Below, piece by piece: positions 51,906 through 60,616 of a DNA stretch of 64,000 bases. The notes beneath the pieces are model-generated. The model ran no database searches. It saw only the letters and a list, made by a program, of their open reading frames with translations, and had not been told where the DNA came from. The stretch comes from Planctomycetota bacterium (GTDB taxonomy: Bacteria > Planctomycetota > B15-G4 > SIAN01), in the NCBI GenBank assembly GCA_016795285.1, contig JAEUIC010000022.1:1-64000 (forward strand), given 5' to 3'. Every line of letters starts with the position of its first letter. Within the stretch, counting starts at the first letter, position 1. Both the position numbers and the translations under genes were made by a program.

Positions 51906-54308
51906 ATGGGACGTGCTCGACTGTTGCTCCTCGCGCTGGCGGTGGCGGCTGCCGGCGGCGGTGCGTGGTGGTGGCGCCAGCGCCAGAAGCGGCCGAAGTC
52001 GGCCGAGGAGCTGCTGGCCGAGAGCGGCGCGCAGCAGGGCCAGGCGATCGTCGACCTCGAGATCGTCGAGTCGTTCTGCGAAGAGGCGACGCTGCGCGTG
52101 CACGAGTGGTGCGAGCAGCTCGAGAAGAAGGAGTTCAGCGATCGCGACGGCGTGATCGCGCCCGGCTTCTCGGGGACCTCGCTGGCGCTGCCGCCGGAGC
52201 GGGCGCGCGTCGCCTGGCCGGCCGGGATCGCCAAGGTCGACCACGGGGTGACCGGCGCCGCGAAGGTCGATCGCGCCGGCTTCCTCGCCTCGCTGCAGGA
52301 GCTGCTCGGCGGGTTCCGGCGGCTCGACGAGGTGCGCCTCGACTTCACGCGCGCCGACTTCGTGAACGGGCCGCCGCTGACCGGGGCGATCCAGTGGCTG
52401 CTGGTGGTGATCGGCGACGACGCGGCCGGCAAGCGGCGGAGCTTCACGGCGCGCGGCAGCGGCGAGCTGCGCCGCGAGAGCCGCAAGTGGTGCCTCGCGC
52501 GGCTCGAGCTCGGCAGCTTCGAATCGCTCGAGCGCGAGCGGTCGCTCTTCACGCAGGTGAGCCGCGAGGCGGGCGTCGAGCACCTCGCGCACGACTTCGA
52601 CAACGTCTCCTACGCGTGGGAGGGCGCCGCGACGGCCGACCTCGATGACGACGGTCGCCTCGACCTCTTCGTGCCGGGCGACGAGCGCGGCTTCCTCTAC
52701 GTCGCCGATCCGGCCGGCGGCTTCGTCGAGCAGGCCGAGCGACGCGGGCTGGCTGGCGCGGCGAGCCCGACCGGCATCGCCTTCTTCGACTGGGACAACG
52801 ATCGCGACCTCGACCTCGTGCTGGCCGACGAGAGCTGGATCGACAAGGACGGCAGCGTACGGGGCGAAGCGCTGCGGTTCCTGCGCCGCGACGGCGCCGG
52901 CGACGAGTGGCGCTACGTCGACGCCACCGCGGAGCTGATCGGCGAGAAGCGCGACTGGTTCACGTCGCTCACCGTGCTGGACATCGACGGCGACGGCTGG
53001 CTCGACCTCTTCCTCGGCACCTACGGCGACCTCGCGCGCGACCGCAACAACCGCTGGACGCACGCCGACAACGCGCCGCGCGACCTGCTGCTGCGCAACG
53101 TCGAGGGCAAGCGGTTCGAGGACGTGACCGAGAAGGCGGGGCTGCGGCTCACGCAATGGGCGCTGGCGGTCGCTTCGGCCGACTTCGACCAGGACGGCGA
53201 CGACGACTTCTACATCGCCAACGACTACGGCCCGAACCAGCTCTACGTGAACGACGGCACCGGCAACTTCGTCGATCGCGCTGCGGAACTCGGCGTGCTC
53301 GACGTCGGATACGGCATGAGCGCGACCTTCGGCGACCTCGACAACGACGGCCGGCTCGACCTCTACGTCGCCAACATGTGCGCCGTCGAGGCCGACCGCA
53401 TCCTCGCGCGCCTCTCGCTGTCGCGCGAGCAGCTGCGCGGCATCGACGACGCCGCGCGCGGCAACTCGCTCTTCCTGCAGCGCGACGGCCGCTTCGAGCG
53501 CATGCCGCGGAGCTTCGGCGCCACCGAGGGGCGCTGGGCGTGGGGCAGCCAGGCCGCCGACCTCGACCTCGACGGACGGCTCGACCTGGCCTGCGTGAAC
53601 GGCTTCATCTCGCGCACGACGCCGGGCGACATCCGCGGCCTCACCTGGCGGCAGATGGTCGCCTCGACCGTCGACGCCGCCGCCGAGCCGAGCATCCGCG
53701 TGGCGCAGCAGGTGAACTCGAAGCAGTACCGCCTGACGCAGTACCACCGGATGTGGAAGGAGGGGTGGGGCTACGCCGGCCGCGAGCGCGACAAGGTGTG
53801 GCTGCGCGGCCCCGACGGCTTCCTCGACGTCTCCGACGTGAGCGGCGCCGATTCGGAGGGCGACGGCCGGGCGCTGCTGGCCGCCGACTTCGACGACGAT
53901 GGCGACCTCGACCTGTTCGGCCACGAAATGCAGCGCAGCCGCCACCAGCTGTTCCGCAACGACATCGGCGACCCGGCCGGCCGCTTCGTGAAGGTGCGGC
54001 TCGAGGCGAAGTCGCGCCACTGGTCGGCGGTGAACGCGCAGGTGATCGCGACGGTCGGCGGCCAGCGCTGCGGGCAGACGCTCGCGATCGGCAACGCGTA
54101 CGTCTCGTGCCAGCCGTACGAGCTGCTCTTCGGGACGGGCGGCGCGCCCGAGGCCGAGCTCGAAGTGCTCTGGCCGGGCGGCAAGCGCGAGTCGTTCGGG
54201 CGCGTTGCGGCCGGCTCGCGGGTGCGCTTGGTCGAGGGCGCGGGAGTGCCGGAGCACTTCCAAGCTCGGAATCGGCACCTCGTCCGCGCCGAGGCCGAAT
54301 CGCGCTGA
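51906..54308 (+). CDS. CRTAC1-type FG-GAP/ASPIC-UnbV protein, membrane-anchored
   Basis: An 800-residue protein with an N-terminal helix (about 4-22), a helical domain (about 30-210), then FG-GAP blades (ADLDDDGRLDLFVPG, DWDNDRDLDLVLAD, DIDGDGWLDLFLG, DFDDDGDLDLFG) and a C-terminal ASPIC/UnbV domain (TVGGQRCGQTLAIGNAYVSC). It shares this build with the gene at 34255 and diverges from the 1161-residue relative across 105 bases, so the two may share a control region. Role unknown. Confidence 0.82.
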   Translation: MGRARLLLLALAVAAAGGGAWWWRQRQKRPKSAEELLAESGAQQGQAIVDLEIVESFCEEATLRVHEWCEQLEKKEFSDRDGVIAPGFSGTSLALPPERARVAWPAGIAKVDHGVTGAAKVDRAGFLASLQELLGGFRRLDEVRLDFTRADFVNGPPLTGAIQWLLVVIGDDAAGKRRSFTARGSGELRRESRKWCLARLELGSFESLERERSLFTQVSREAGVEHLAHDFDNVSYAWEGAATADLDDDGRLDLFVPGDERGFLYVADPAGGFVEQAERRGLAGAASPTGIAFFDWDNDRDLDLVLADESWIDKDGSVRGEALRFLRRDGAGDEWRYVDATAELIGEKRDWFTSLTVLDIDGDGWLDLFLGTYGDLARDRNNRWTHADNAPRDLLLRNVEGKRFEDVTEKAGLRLTQWALAVASADFDQDGDDDFYIANDYGPNQLYVNDGTGNFVDRAAELGVLDVGYGMSATFGDLDNDGRLDLYVANMCAVEADRILARLSLSREQLRGIDDAARGNSLFLQRDGRFERMPRSFGATEGRWAWGSQAADLDLDGRLDLACVNGFISRTTPGDIRGLTWRQMVASTVDAAAEPSIRVAQQVNSKQYRLTQYHRMWKEGWGYAGRERDKVWLRGPDGFLDVSDVSGADSEGDGRALLAADFDDDGDLDLFGHEMQRSRHQLFRNDIGDPAGRFVKVRLEAKSRHWSAVNAQVIATVGGQRCGQTLAIGNAYVSCQPYELLFGTGGAPEAELEVLWPGGKRESFGRVAAGSRVRLVEGAGVPEHFQARNRHLVRAEAESR

Positions 54309-54662
54309 ATCAGCACTTAGTGACGGGGCGGGGTGAACTTTTTTTCCACCGACCTCTTCAGGAAACACTCGCGGGCGATATCGGTTTACGGCTCTTACGG
54401 AATTCGCGTCACCGCCACCCCCCGATTCTTGGGCGGTCCCGAACTCCGGGTTCCTCCTCGATCCCCCAAATCCTTCCCCCATCCCCCCATGCGTGAGCGG
54501 CGGATCCCCCGGTCCGCTCGCTCGTTCGTCGCCTCGAAGAACGGAGCTGTTGAGATGCGTGCCAGGTTCGTTGCCGGTGCCTTGTTGCTCGTGAGCGGTC
54601 TCGCGACCGCGGAAGAATCGTCCGCTGCCGATCGCTGCGTCGATCGCTGCGTCGATCCGTGC
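54309..54662. other. 354-bp intergenic region with T tract
   Basis: It carries a run of seven T (54339-54345), a less G+C-rich stretch to about 54480, a possible start of a small secreted protein at 54555, and two exact copies of a 12-base unit (54629-54652). No other feature is visible. Confidence 0.45.
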
Positions 54663-54791
54663 TCAGCGGTCGCCGACGTAGCCCAGCGCTTCGAGCGCCC
54701 GCTTCTCCTCGGCGGAGAGGGCGCGCGTCGGTTGGAGGACCGCCTCGTGGCTCGCCAGGAAGTCGGCGAGGCGCTGCTCGAGCCGCAGTAG
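54555..54791 (+). pseudogene. Possible truncated secreted-protein gene
   Basis: CGGAG eight bases before an ATG is followed by a textbook signal peptide (MRARFVAGALLLVSGLATA) and then DRCVDRCVDPC, after which the frame runs antisense into the 3' end of the sulfatase-family gene and stops at 54791 (78 codons). I read it as the surviving 5' end of a secreted-protein gene or a small overlapping gene; a translated full product is doubtful. Confidence 0.3.
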
Positions 54792-56654
54792 CACGGCTGG
54801 TTCGTCGGCAGCGCAGTCGCGGGGTGGACCCGCGTCAGGCGCCAGCAGCAGCCGCTCGCCGTCGAGGCTCTTCACGAGGTCGAAGCCGCGTTCGGACCAG
54901 CCGTGCAGGCGCCGTCCGAGCAGCTCCGACTGGAACGCCTCCATGTAGAAGCCGCGCTCCGGGAACTCCTCGCCGCGCCACGCTGGCAGCAGCGAGAGGC
55001 CGTCCCCTGCCGGCACGTCGAGCGCCAGCGCGTCGCAGAGCGTCGGCAGCAGGTCGACCTGGTTGGCCGGCAGCTCGACCCGCGTCGCGGGCGGCAGGCC
55101 CGGCGCGCCGCTCGGCGGTCGCAGCACCAGCGCGACGTGCTGCGTCGCGTCGTAGAGCGAGCGGTGGTGGCCGACGAGTCCGCCCTCGCCGAAGCACTCG
55201 CCGTGGTCGGCCAGCAGCGCGATCCAGGTGCGCCGCAGTCCGGGATCGCGCCGCTCGAGCGTGGCGATCAGCTCGCCGAGCAGGTGGTCGAGCAGCTCGA
55301 TCTCGGCGCGCTGCGCCACCACGTTGGCGCGCTGCGCCGGGTCGACCGGATCGGGGCCCTCGGCGGCGCGCGCGAGTGTCCGCTCGCGGAAGGGCGACTC
55401 GGGCGTGAAGGGGAGATGGGCGTCGTAGAAGTGCGCCCAGAGGAACGCCGGCGAGGGCGTGCGCGCCAGCCACTCCTGCGCACGCTTCAGCGTCACGCGG
55501 CCGGGCGTGTGGGTTCCCTGCTCGCGCAGCTTCGGCGGCACCAGCTTGCGCGCCAGCATCGAGCCGAAGTCGAAGCGACCGACGTAGAAGCCCGGCACCG
55601 AGATCGCGCCGCGGTCGTCGAACCACTCGAAGCCGCGATCGAAGCCGTAGTCCTTGCGCAGGACGTAGGTGGAGACGAAGCCGCCGGTGCGCCAGCCGGC
55701 CGCGGCGAGCAGCTCGGGGAGGCGCGGCGTGGCGATCGGCGGCGCCGCCTCGCCGTTGCTGCGCAGGCCGTGGCGCGGCGGATAGAGGCCGGTCAGCATG
55801 CTGGCGTGCGCGGGCGCGGTCGATGGGGCGACGGCGCGCGCGTCGGTGAAGAGCGCCCCCTCGCGCACCAGCCGATCGAGGTGGGGCGTGTCGAGGCCGG
55901 CGCCGCCGAAGCACGGCAGCGAGTCGGCGCGCACCGTGTCCCACGTCACCAGCACCAGATCGGGCGCGTCGGGCGACGCCGGGCCGCCCCGCAACGGCTG
56001 CTCGATCGGGTCGCGCGAGACGTGGTCGCGCAGTGCGGCCGCCGGTTGCAGCGCCACCGCCGCCAGCGCCGCGAGCAGGAGCGCCTCGCCGCGACGCAGC
56101 GCCAGCTGCCGCGCGATGCCGAGCAGCAGCGCGGCCACCAGCGCGCCGTAGAGCAGGTCGAGCGGCCCGCGCGGGCCGCCGAGCGTGCGGGCGATGCCGC
56201 CGAAGAGGAGCAGCGCCGCGGCCGTGGTGATCGCGCGGGCGAGGCGTGCCGCCGCGTGCGCCGCGTTCGGTCGCAGCAGCAGCGCCAGCAACAGCGCAGC
56301 CGCCAACGTGCCGCCGATCGCCAGCGCACCGCGCGCCGGCTGGATCGTCATCCAGCGGCACTTCCAAAGCCACGCCGCTCCCGCGACGAAGAGCAGCGCC
56401 CACGGCAGGCGCCGCTCGCGGAGCCACGCCGCCGCTAGCGAGCCGCACAGCGCACCGCCGAGCGGGTAGAGGATCGCGCCGGCGCCCGGCATGAGGATCC
56501 AGTCGAACCAGTGCTCGAAGGTGTCGGTGGCGCCGCTCGCCACCAGCGCCGCTTCGACCAGCCCGACCGCGAGTCCCGTCAGCGTGCCGAGCCGCCGCGG
56601 CAGGGTGCGCACCGTCGCGCGCGGGACGGGAGTGGCCACCGTCGCGCCGCTCAT
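54663..56654 (-). CDS. Membrane sulfatase-family protein (EPS locus)
   Basis: A 663-residue protein with many membrane helices in its first 220 residues and a sulfatase-fold domain after (LVLVTWDTVRADSLPCFGG). The nucleophile position is Thr in TAPAHASMLTGLYPPRHG, and LLADHGECFGEGG holds metal ligands. It ends LEALGYVGDR like the gene at 42134. Its start overlaps the upstream glycosyltransferase stop (ATGA), so it probably modifies the exopolysaccharide, perhaps by adding or removing a phospho or sulfo group. Confidence 0.82.
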   Translation of the reverse strand: MSGATVATPVPRATVRTLPRRLGTLTGLAVGLVEAALVASGATDTFEHWFDWILMPGAGAILYPLGGALCGSLAAAWLRERRLPWALLFVAGAAWLWKCRWMTIQPARGALAIGGTLAAALLLALLLRPNAAHAAARLARAITTAAALLLFGGIARTLGGPRGPLDLLYGALVAALLLGIARQLALRRGEALLLAALAAVALQPAAALRDHVSRDPIEQPLRGGPASPDAPDLVLVTWDTVRADSLPCFGGAGLDTPHLDRLVREGALFTDARAVAPSTAPAHASMLTGLYPPRHGLRSNGEAAPPIATPRLPELLAAAGWRTGGFVSTYVLRKDYGFDRGFEWFDDRGAISVPGFYVGRFDFGSMLARKLVPPKLREQGTHTPGRVTLKRAQEWLARTPSPAFLWAHFYDAHLPFTPESPFRERTLARAAEGPDPVDPAQRANVVAQRAEIELLDHLLGELIATLERRDPGLRRTWIALLADHGECFGEGGLVGHHRSLYDATQHVALVLRPPSGAPGLPPATRVELPANQVDLLPTLCDALALDVPAGDGLSLLPAWRGEEFPERGFYMEAFQSELLGRRLHGWSERGFDLVKSLDGERLLLAPDAGPPRDCAADEPAVLLRLEQRLADFLASHEAVLQPTRALSAEEKRALEALGYVGDR

Positions 56655-57880
56655 GCGAGCGCCCGCTCGTAGGCGGCGAGCAGCGCCACCACCTGCCGCT
56701 CCCAGCAGAGCTCCGCCTCGAAGCGCTGCCGGTTCTGGCGGCCGAGCGCGGTGCGGCGCGGCTCGTCGTCGAGCAGCTCACGCAGCGCGGCGGCCAGCGC
56801 GGCCGGCCGGCCATCGGCGGAGAGCACGCCGCCGCCCGCGAGCGTCCGCACGCTCTCCTTCAGGTCGAAGCCAGCGACCGGGCGGCCGAGCGCCATGTAC
56901 TCGACGATCTTGTTCATCGAGGAGAGGTCGTTGAAGGCGTTCTTCGGGTCGGGGCAAGCGCAGACGTCGCACGCGCCGAGCGCCGCGCCGATCGTCGCGA
57001 GGTCGTGCACGCGGCCGGTGAACTCGACGTGGTCGTCGAGGCGAAGTCGCGTCGCCTGCGCGCGCAGCGCGGCGAACTCGTCGCCGTCGCCGATCAGCAC
57101 GAAGCCGACGTCGGGGCGTGGCGCGCCGCCGCCATCGCCATGCACCAGCGCTGCCGCGGCCTCGAGCAGCAGCTCGACGCCGTCCTGACGACCCATCACG
57201 CCGATGTAGCCGACCAGCTGGCGGCGGCCGCGGCGCCAGCGGGCGTCGCGCGTGGCGTCGGGGACGGGCGGCGTGAAGCGATCGCGGGGCGGGGCGGAGC
57301 GCACCACGAAGACGTCCTCCGCCGTCTTGCCGCCGCGCGTGCGCGCGATCTCGGCGTAGCTCTCGTTGGGCGACAGCACGACGCGCGCCGCTCGATAGGT
57401 GCGCTGCTCCAGCCAGAGGATCGCGCGCAGGAAGAAGGAGCCCTCGGCCTTGGCGCCGAGCTTGGCGCGCAGCAGCTCGGGGCAGAGGTCGTGCTGGTCG
57501 AAGAGGAAGCGCACGCGGAACGGGCGCAGCAGCAGCGCGATGGCGAAGAAGGTGTCGGGCGGGTTGCAGGCGTGCAGCACGTCGATGCCGCGCGTGACCA
57601 GCAGCCGCAAGCACCAGAGCAGGCTCGCGATCCAGCACCAGCCGAACTCGAGCGCGTAGCCCGCCGCGCCGCGCGCCTGCGGCGGCGCCGGGTAGCGGCA
57701 GCACTCGATGCCCTCCAGCTCCTCGTGCCAGCGCTGCCCTTCGCCGCGGTGCGCGACGATCGACACCCGCCACCCGGCGTCGCGCAGCGCGCACGCCTCC
57801 GACCAGACGCGCCGATCGAGCGGCACCGGCAGGTTCTGGACGAGGAGCGTCGCGCGCCGCGGCCGCGCGCCGCCGCTCAT
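56651..57880 (-). CDS. Glycosyltransferase family 4 (GT-B)
   Basis: A 409-residue GT-B enzyme. N-terminal VPLDRRVWSEACALRDAGW and DVLHACNPPDTFF, and the donor-site block FNDLSSMNKIVEYMALGRPV with the GYIGVMGRQDGVELLLEA segment, are typical of capsule or EPS glycosyltransferases. It overlaps its neighbours by four bases on both sides (ATGA), forming a three-gene minus-strand operon 59316-54663. Confidence 0.88.
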   Translation of the reverse strand: MSGGARPRRATLLVQNLPVPLDRRVWSEACALRDAGWRVSIVAHRGEGQRWHEELEGIECCRYPAPPQARGAAGYALEFGWCWIASLLWCLRLLVTRGIDVLHACNPPDTFFAIALLLRPFRVRFLFDQHDLCPELLRAKLGAKAEGSFFLRAILWLEQRTYRAARVVLSPNESYAEIARTRGGKTAEDVFVVRSAPPRDRFTPPVPDATRDARWRRGRRQLVGYIGVMGRQDGVELLLEAAAALVHGDGGGAPRPDVGFVLIGDGDEFAALRAQATRLRLDDHVEFTGRVHDLATIGAALGACDVCACPDPKNAFNDLSSMNKIVEYMALGRPVAGFDLKESVRTLAGGGVLSADGRPAALAAALRELLDDEPRRTALGRQNRQRFEAELCWERQVVALLAAYERALA

Positions 57881-59316
57881 CGGGCGCCCTTCGCGAAGAG
57901 GACGGCCGGGATGGTGCGCGCGAGGATCTCGAGGTCGAGCCAGATCGACCAGCGATCGATGTACTCGAGGTCGAGCGCGACCCAGCGGTCGAAGCTCGCG
58001 ATCTCGCTGCGGCCGGTCACTTGCCAGAGGCCGGTGATGCCGGGGCGCACCGAGAGGCGGCGGCGTTGTTCGGGCGCGTAGACGTTCACCTCGCTCGGCA
58101 ACGGCGGCCGCGGGCCGACCACGCTCATCTCGCCGCGCAGCACGTTGAAGAGCTGCGGCAGCTCGTCGATCGAGAGGCGGCGCAGCCACCGGCCGATCTT
58201 CGTGATGCGCGGGTCGTCCTTCATCTTGAAGACGGGGCCTTCCATCTCGTTGCGCCCGCGCAGGTCGGCGAGGCGCGCTTCGGCGTCGCGATGCATCGTG
58301 CGGAACTTGAGGAGCGTGAAGGTGCGCCCGTTCAGGCCGACGCGCTGCTGGCGGAAGAGGATCGGGAAGCCGCTGCCAAGCGCCACCGCCAGCGCGGCCA
58401 GCAGCATGATCGGCGCGCAGAGCAGCAGCGCGGCGCTGGTCACCGCGAGGTCGAACGGGCGCTTCAGCGCCAGCGCGAAGTCCTCGAGCGGGACGCGGGC
58501 GGCGGTGAGGGTCGTCATGCCGCCGAAGCTCTCGAGGCTCCAGCGCGCGCCGAAGAAGAGGTCATGTGGCAGGATGCAGCGCACCGAGATGCCGCGTTGC
58601 GCGGCGGCGTGCGCCAACCCCCATTGCGGCGAACCGTCGGTGGGCAGCGACTCGATCCAGATCTCGTCGACCGGATGGCGATCGAGGAAGCGTTCGGCGT
58701 CGGCGGCCAGGACCAGCTCGGCTTCGTGGGGGACCGCCGCCTTCAGCGCTTCGTGAGCGTCTCCCTCGCGCGGCGGCACCACGACGCCGACGATCTTCAG
58801 CCCCCACCAGCCGTGCGCCTTCACGCTGTGCGCGAGGCGTTCGATGACCGGCGGGTCGTGCGCGACCACCAGCAGGTGGCGCAGGTTGTAGCCACGCCGC
58901 CGCGACACCATCGCGATGCCGCGGATGGCGGCTTGCAGCAGCAGCAAGCTCGTGGCGTTGAGGGCGACGAAGAGGCCGAGCTGCAGTCGGTTGGTCAGGT
59001 CGAGGCGCAAGCCGGCGGCCAGCGCGAGCAGCGAGGCGAAGGTGATCGCGTGCGCCAGCACGATGCGGCGCGCTTCGGCGAACCAGCCGTGCAGCCGGTT
59101 GCTCTGGTAGATGCCGAGCAACGTGTGGAGCAGCGCGAGCAGCGTGATGCCGCTGCCGGCGAGGATCAGGTGGGTCCACTCGTCGAAGCGGAACTCGTGG
59201 TCGGGGATGTGGATGCGCTGGCGCAGGGCCATCGAGGCCGCGTAGCTGATGGCCGACAGCGCGACGTGCACGTAGACGAGGACGCGGCGGATGAAGAGGC
59301 GGTGTTCGCGGAGCAT
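57877..59316 (-). CDS. Polyprenyl glycosylphosphotransferase (EPS initiation)
   Basis: A 479-residue initiating sugar-phosphate transferase of the WcaJ/WbaP type: about four N-terminal helices, a central NAD-fold-like domain (LRHLLVVAHDPPVIERL), one more helix, then the catalytic domain with KRPFDLAVTSAALLL, FTLLKFRTMHRDAE, LRRLSIDELPQLFNVL and MSVVGPRPPLPSEV. It transfers a sugar phosphate to undecaprenyl phosphate, starting repeat-unit assembly at the membrane. Confidence 0.92.
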   Translation of the reverse strand: MLREHRLFIRRVLVYVHVALSAISYAASMALRQRIHIPDHEFRFDEWTHLILAGSGITLLALLHTLLGIYQSNRLHGWFAEARRIVLAHAITFASLLALAAGLRLDLTNRLQLGLFVALNATSLLLLQAAIRGIAMVSRRRGYNLRHLLVVAHDPPVIERLAHSVKAHGWWGLKIVGVVVPPREGDAHEALKAAVPHEAELVLAADAERFLDRHPVDEIWIESLPTDGSPQWGLAHAAAQRGISVRCILPHDLFFGARWSLESFGGMTTLTAARVPLEDFALALKRPFDLAVTSAALLLCAPIMLLAALAVALGSGFPILFRQQRVGLNGRTFTLLKFRTMHRDAEARLADLRGRNEMEGPVFKMKDDPRITKIGRWLRRLSIDELPQLFNVLRGEMSVVGPRPPLPSEVNVYAPEQRRRLSVRPGITGLWQVTGRSEIASFDRWVALDLEYIDRWSIWLDLEILARTIPAVLFAKGAR

Positions 59317-59405
59317 GGGGAGTTCGGCTGGCGGGCCGATCGGTTCCGGAGGAGGGCGGTCAATCGGCCCGCAGAGCTAGCCGTTCGCTCGTCTGAGGGC
59401 GAGGT

Positions 59406-60542
59406 CTACGTGGTTCGACTTGCGAGCCGTTCGAAGAGCGCCTCTCGTGCGGCGACCATTCGCTGTCTGGGAAATTCCTCGCGCGCCCGGGCGGATGATC
59501 GTCTTCCGAGCTCTCCTCGTAGTGCTGAATCAGAGCAGATCCGCAGGAGCGCGGCGGCGAACGCGGCGTCGTCTCCGGGCGCCACCAAGTAGCCGTTCTC
59601 TCCCTCAGCCACCATCTCGGCCACGCTCCCGACCCGCGTCGCCACCACCGGCAGCCCGCTCGCCATCGCTTCGAGCAGCGACATCGGGAAGGTCTCGACC
59701 CGGTCATGCGACGAGAGCACCGCGATGTCGCCCGCGGCCAGCACCCGCTCGACGTCGCTGCGCCGGCCGAGCAGCGAAACCCGCTCGCCGAGGCCGAGTT
59801 CCGCGACGGTCCGCTCGATGGTCAAGCGCTCCGGTCCGTCGCCGACCAGCAGCAGCCGCACCGCCACTCCCGCGTCGACCACGCGGCGCACCGCCCGCAG
59901 CAGCACGGCGTGCCCCTTCTCCGGGCGGAAGACGGCGACATGGACCAGCGCCAGCTCGTCGTCGCGCAGCGCCAGCTCGGCGCGCATCGCCGCCCGCCCG
60001 GCGCCGTTGAAGCGCTCGACGTCGACGCCGTTCTCGATGACGACCAGCTTGCGGCGCGGCACCCCCTCGTGCTGCGCGAGGTAGTCGGCGGCGCCGCGCG
60101 CCACCGCGATGAAGGCGTCGGTGAGCGGCGTCAGCAGCCGGTTCATCGGCTCGATGACGCGCCGCCCCTCGGCGTCGAGCGTCTTGTGGATCTCGCAGCA
60201 GAGCCCCTTCGCGCCGCCGAGCCACCCCGCAAGGCGCCCCCAGAACATCTTGTCGCCGCAGCCGACCGTGCAGACCACCTCGATCCGCTCGCGCCGCACC
60301 AGCCCGATCAGCCGCGGCAGCACGCGCAGGTCGAGCTTGTGGGAGAGCAGCCGCGCGTGGAGCGGCACGCCGAGCGCGCGCACCTGCGGCCCGAGTTCCC
60401 CCTCCTCCTTGAGGCAGGCGACCACCGGCCGGAAGCGCGTCCGATCGAGCCCGCGCAGCACCTCCACCAGCACGCGCTCCTGCCCGCCGACGCGCAGGTC
60501 GGTGTTGACGAAGAGGACGCCGATCGGGCCGCTCGCGGTCAT
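59406..60542 (-). CDS. Glycosyltransferase family 4 (GT-B)
   Basis: A 378-residue glycosyltransferase. LRVGGQERVLVEVLRGL at the start, VENGVDVERFNG-type IENGVDVERFNGAG, and the donor motif ETFPMSLLEAMASGLPVVAT near the end are diagnostic. The last ~45 codons are less G+C-rich than the rest. The ATG at 60542 has no Shine-Dalgarno sequence and is 7 bases after a TAGCGT element, so the transcript is probably leaderless. Divergent from the next glycosyltransferase. Confidence 0.9.
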   Translation of the reverse strand: MTASGPIGVLFVNTDLRVGGQERVLVEVLRGLDRTRFRPVVACLKEEGELGPQVRALGVPLHARLLSHKLDLRVLPRLIGLVRRERIEVVCTVGCGDKMFWGRLAGWLGGAKGLCCEIHKTLDAEGRRVIEPMNRLLTPLTDAFIAVARGAADYLAQHEGVPRRKLVVIENGVDVERFNGAGRAAMRAELALRDDELALVHVAVFRPEKGHAVLLRAVRRVVDAGVAVRLLLVGDGPERLTIERTVAELGLGERVSLLGRRSDVERVLAAGDIAVLSSHDRVETFPMSLLEAMASGLPVVATRVGSVAEMVAEGENGYLVAPGDDAAFAAALLRICSDSALRGELGRRSSARAREEFPRQRMVAAREALFERLASRTT

Positions 60543-60549
60543 CGGCGCG

Positions 60550-60555
60550 ACGCTA
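60550..60555 (-). promoter_or_regulatory. Putative -10 element (TAGCGT), leaderless start
   Basis: On the minus strand TAGCGT is followed by CGCGCCG and then the ATG at 60542, seven bases between hexamer and start codon. Confidence 0.4.
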
Positions 60556-60603
60556 CCAGACGCGTGCGCGACGGCCGGCCGCGCCGAACCGGCTCGCGCG
60601 TGG

Positions 60604-60609
60604 TAATCC
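60604..60609 (+). promoter_or_regulatory. Putative -10 element (TAATCC), leaderless start
   Basis: TAATCC is followed by GTTCCGC and the GTG at 60617, again seven bases apart and without a ribosome binding site. The last base differs from TAnnnT. Confidence 0.3.
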
Positions 60610-60616
60610 GTTCCGC

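Noticed and set aside
48315..54482. A 2055-codon open frame on the minus strand
   Set aside because: Its first ~890 codons are antisense to the well-supported CRTAC1 gene at 51906-54308 and lack any domain. The real gene starts near 51800.
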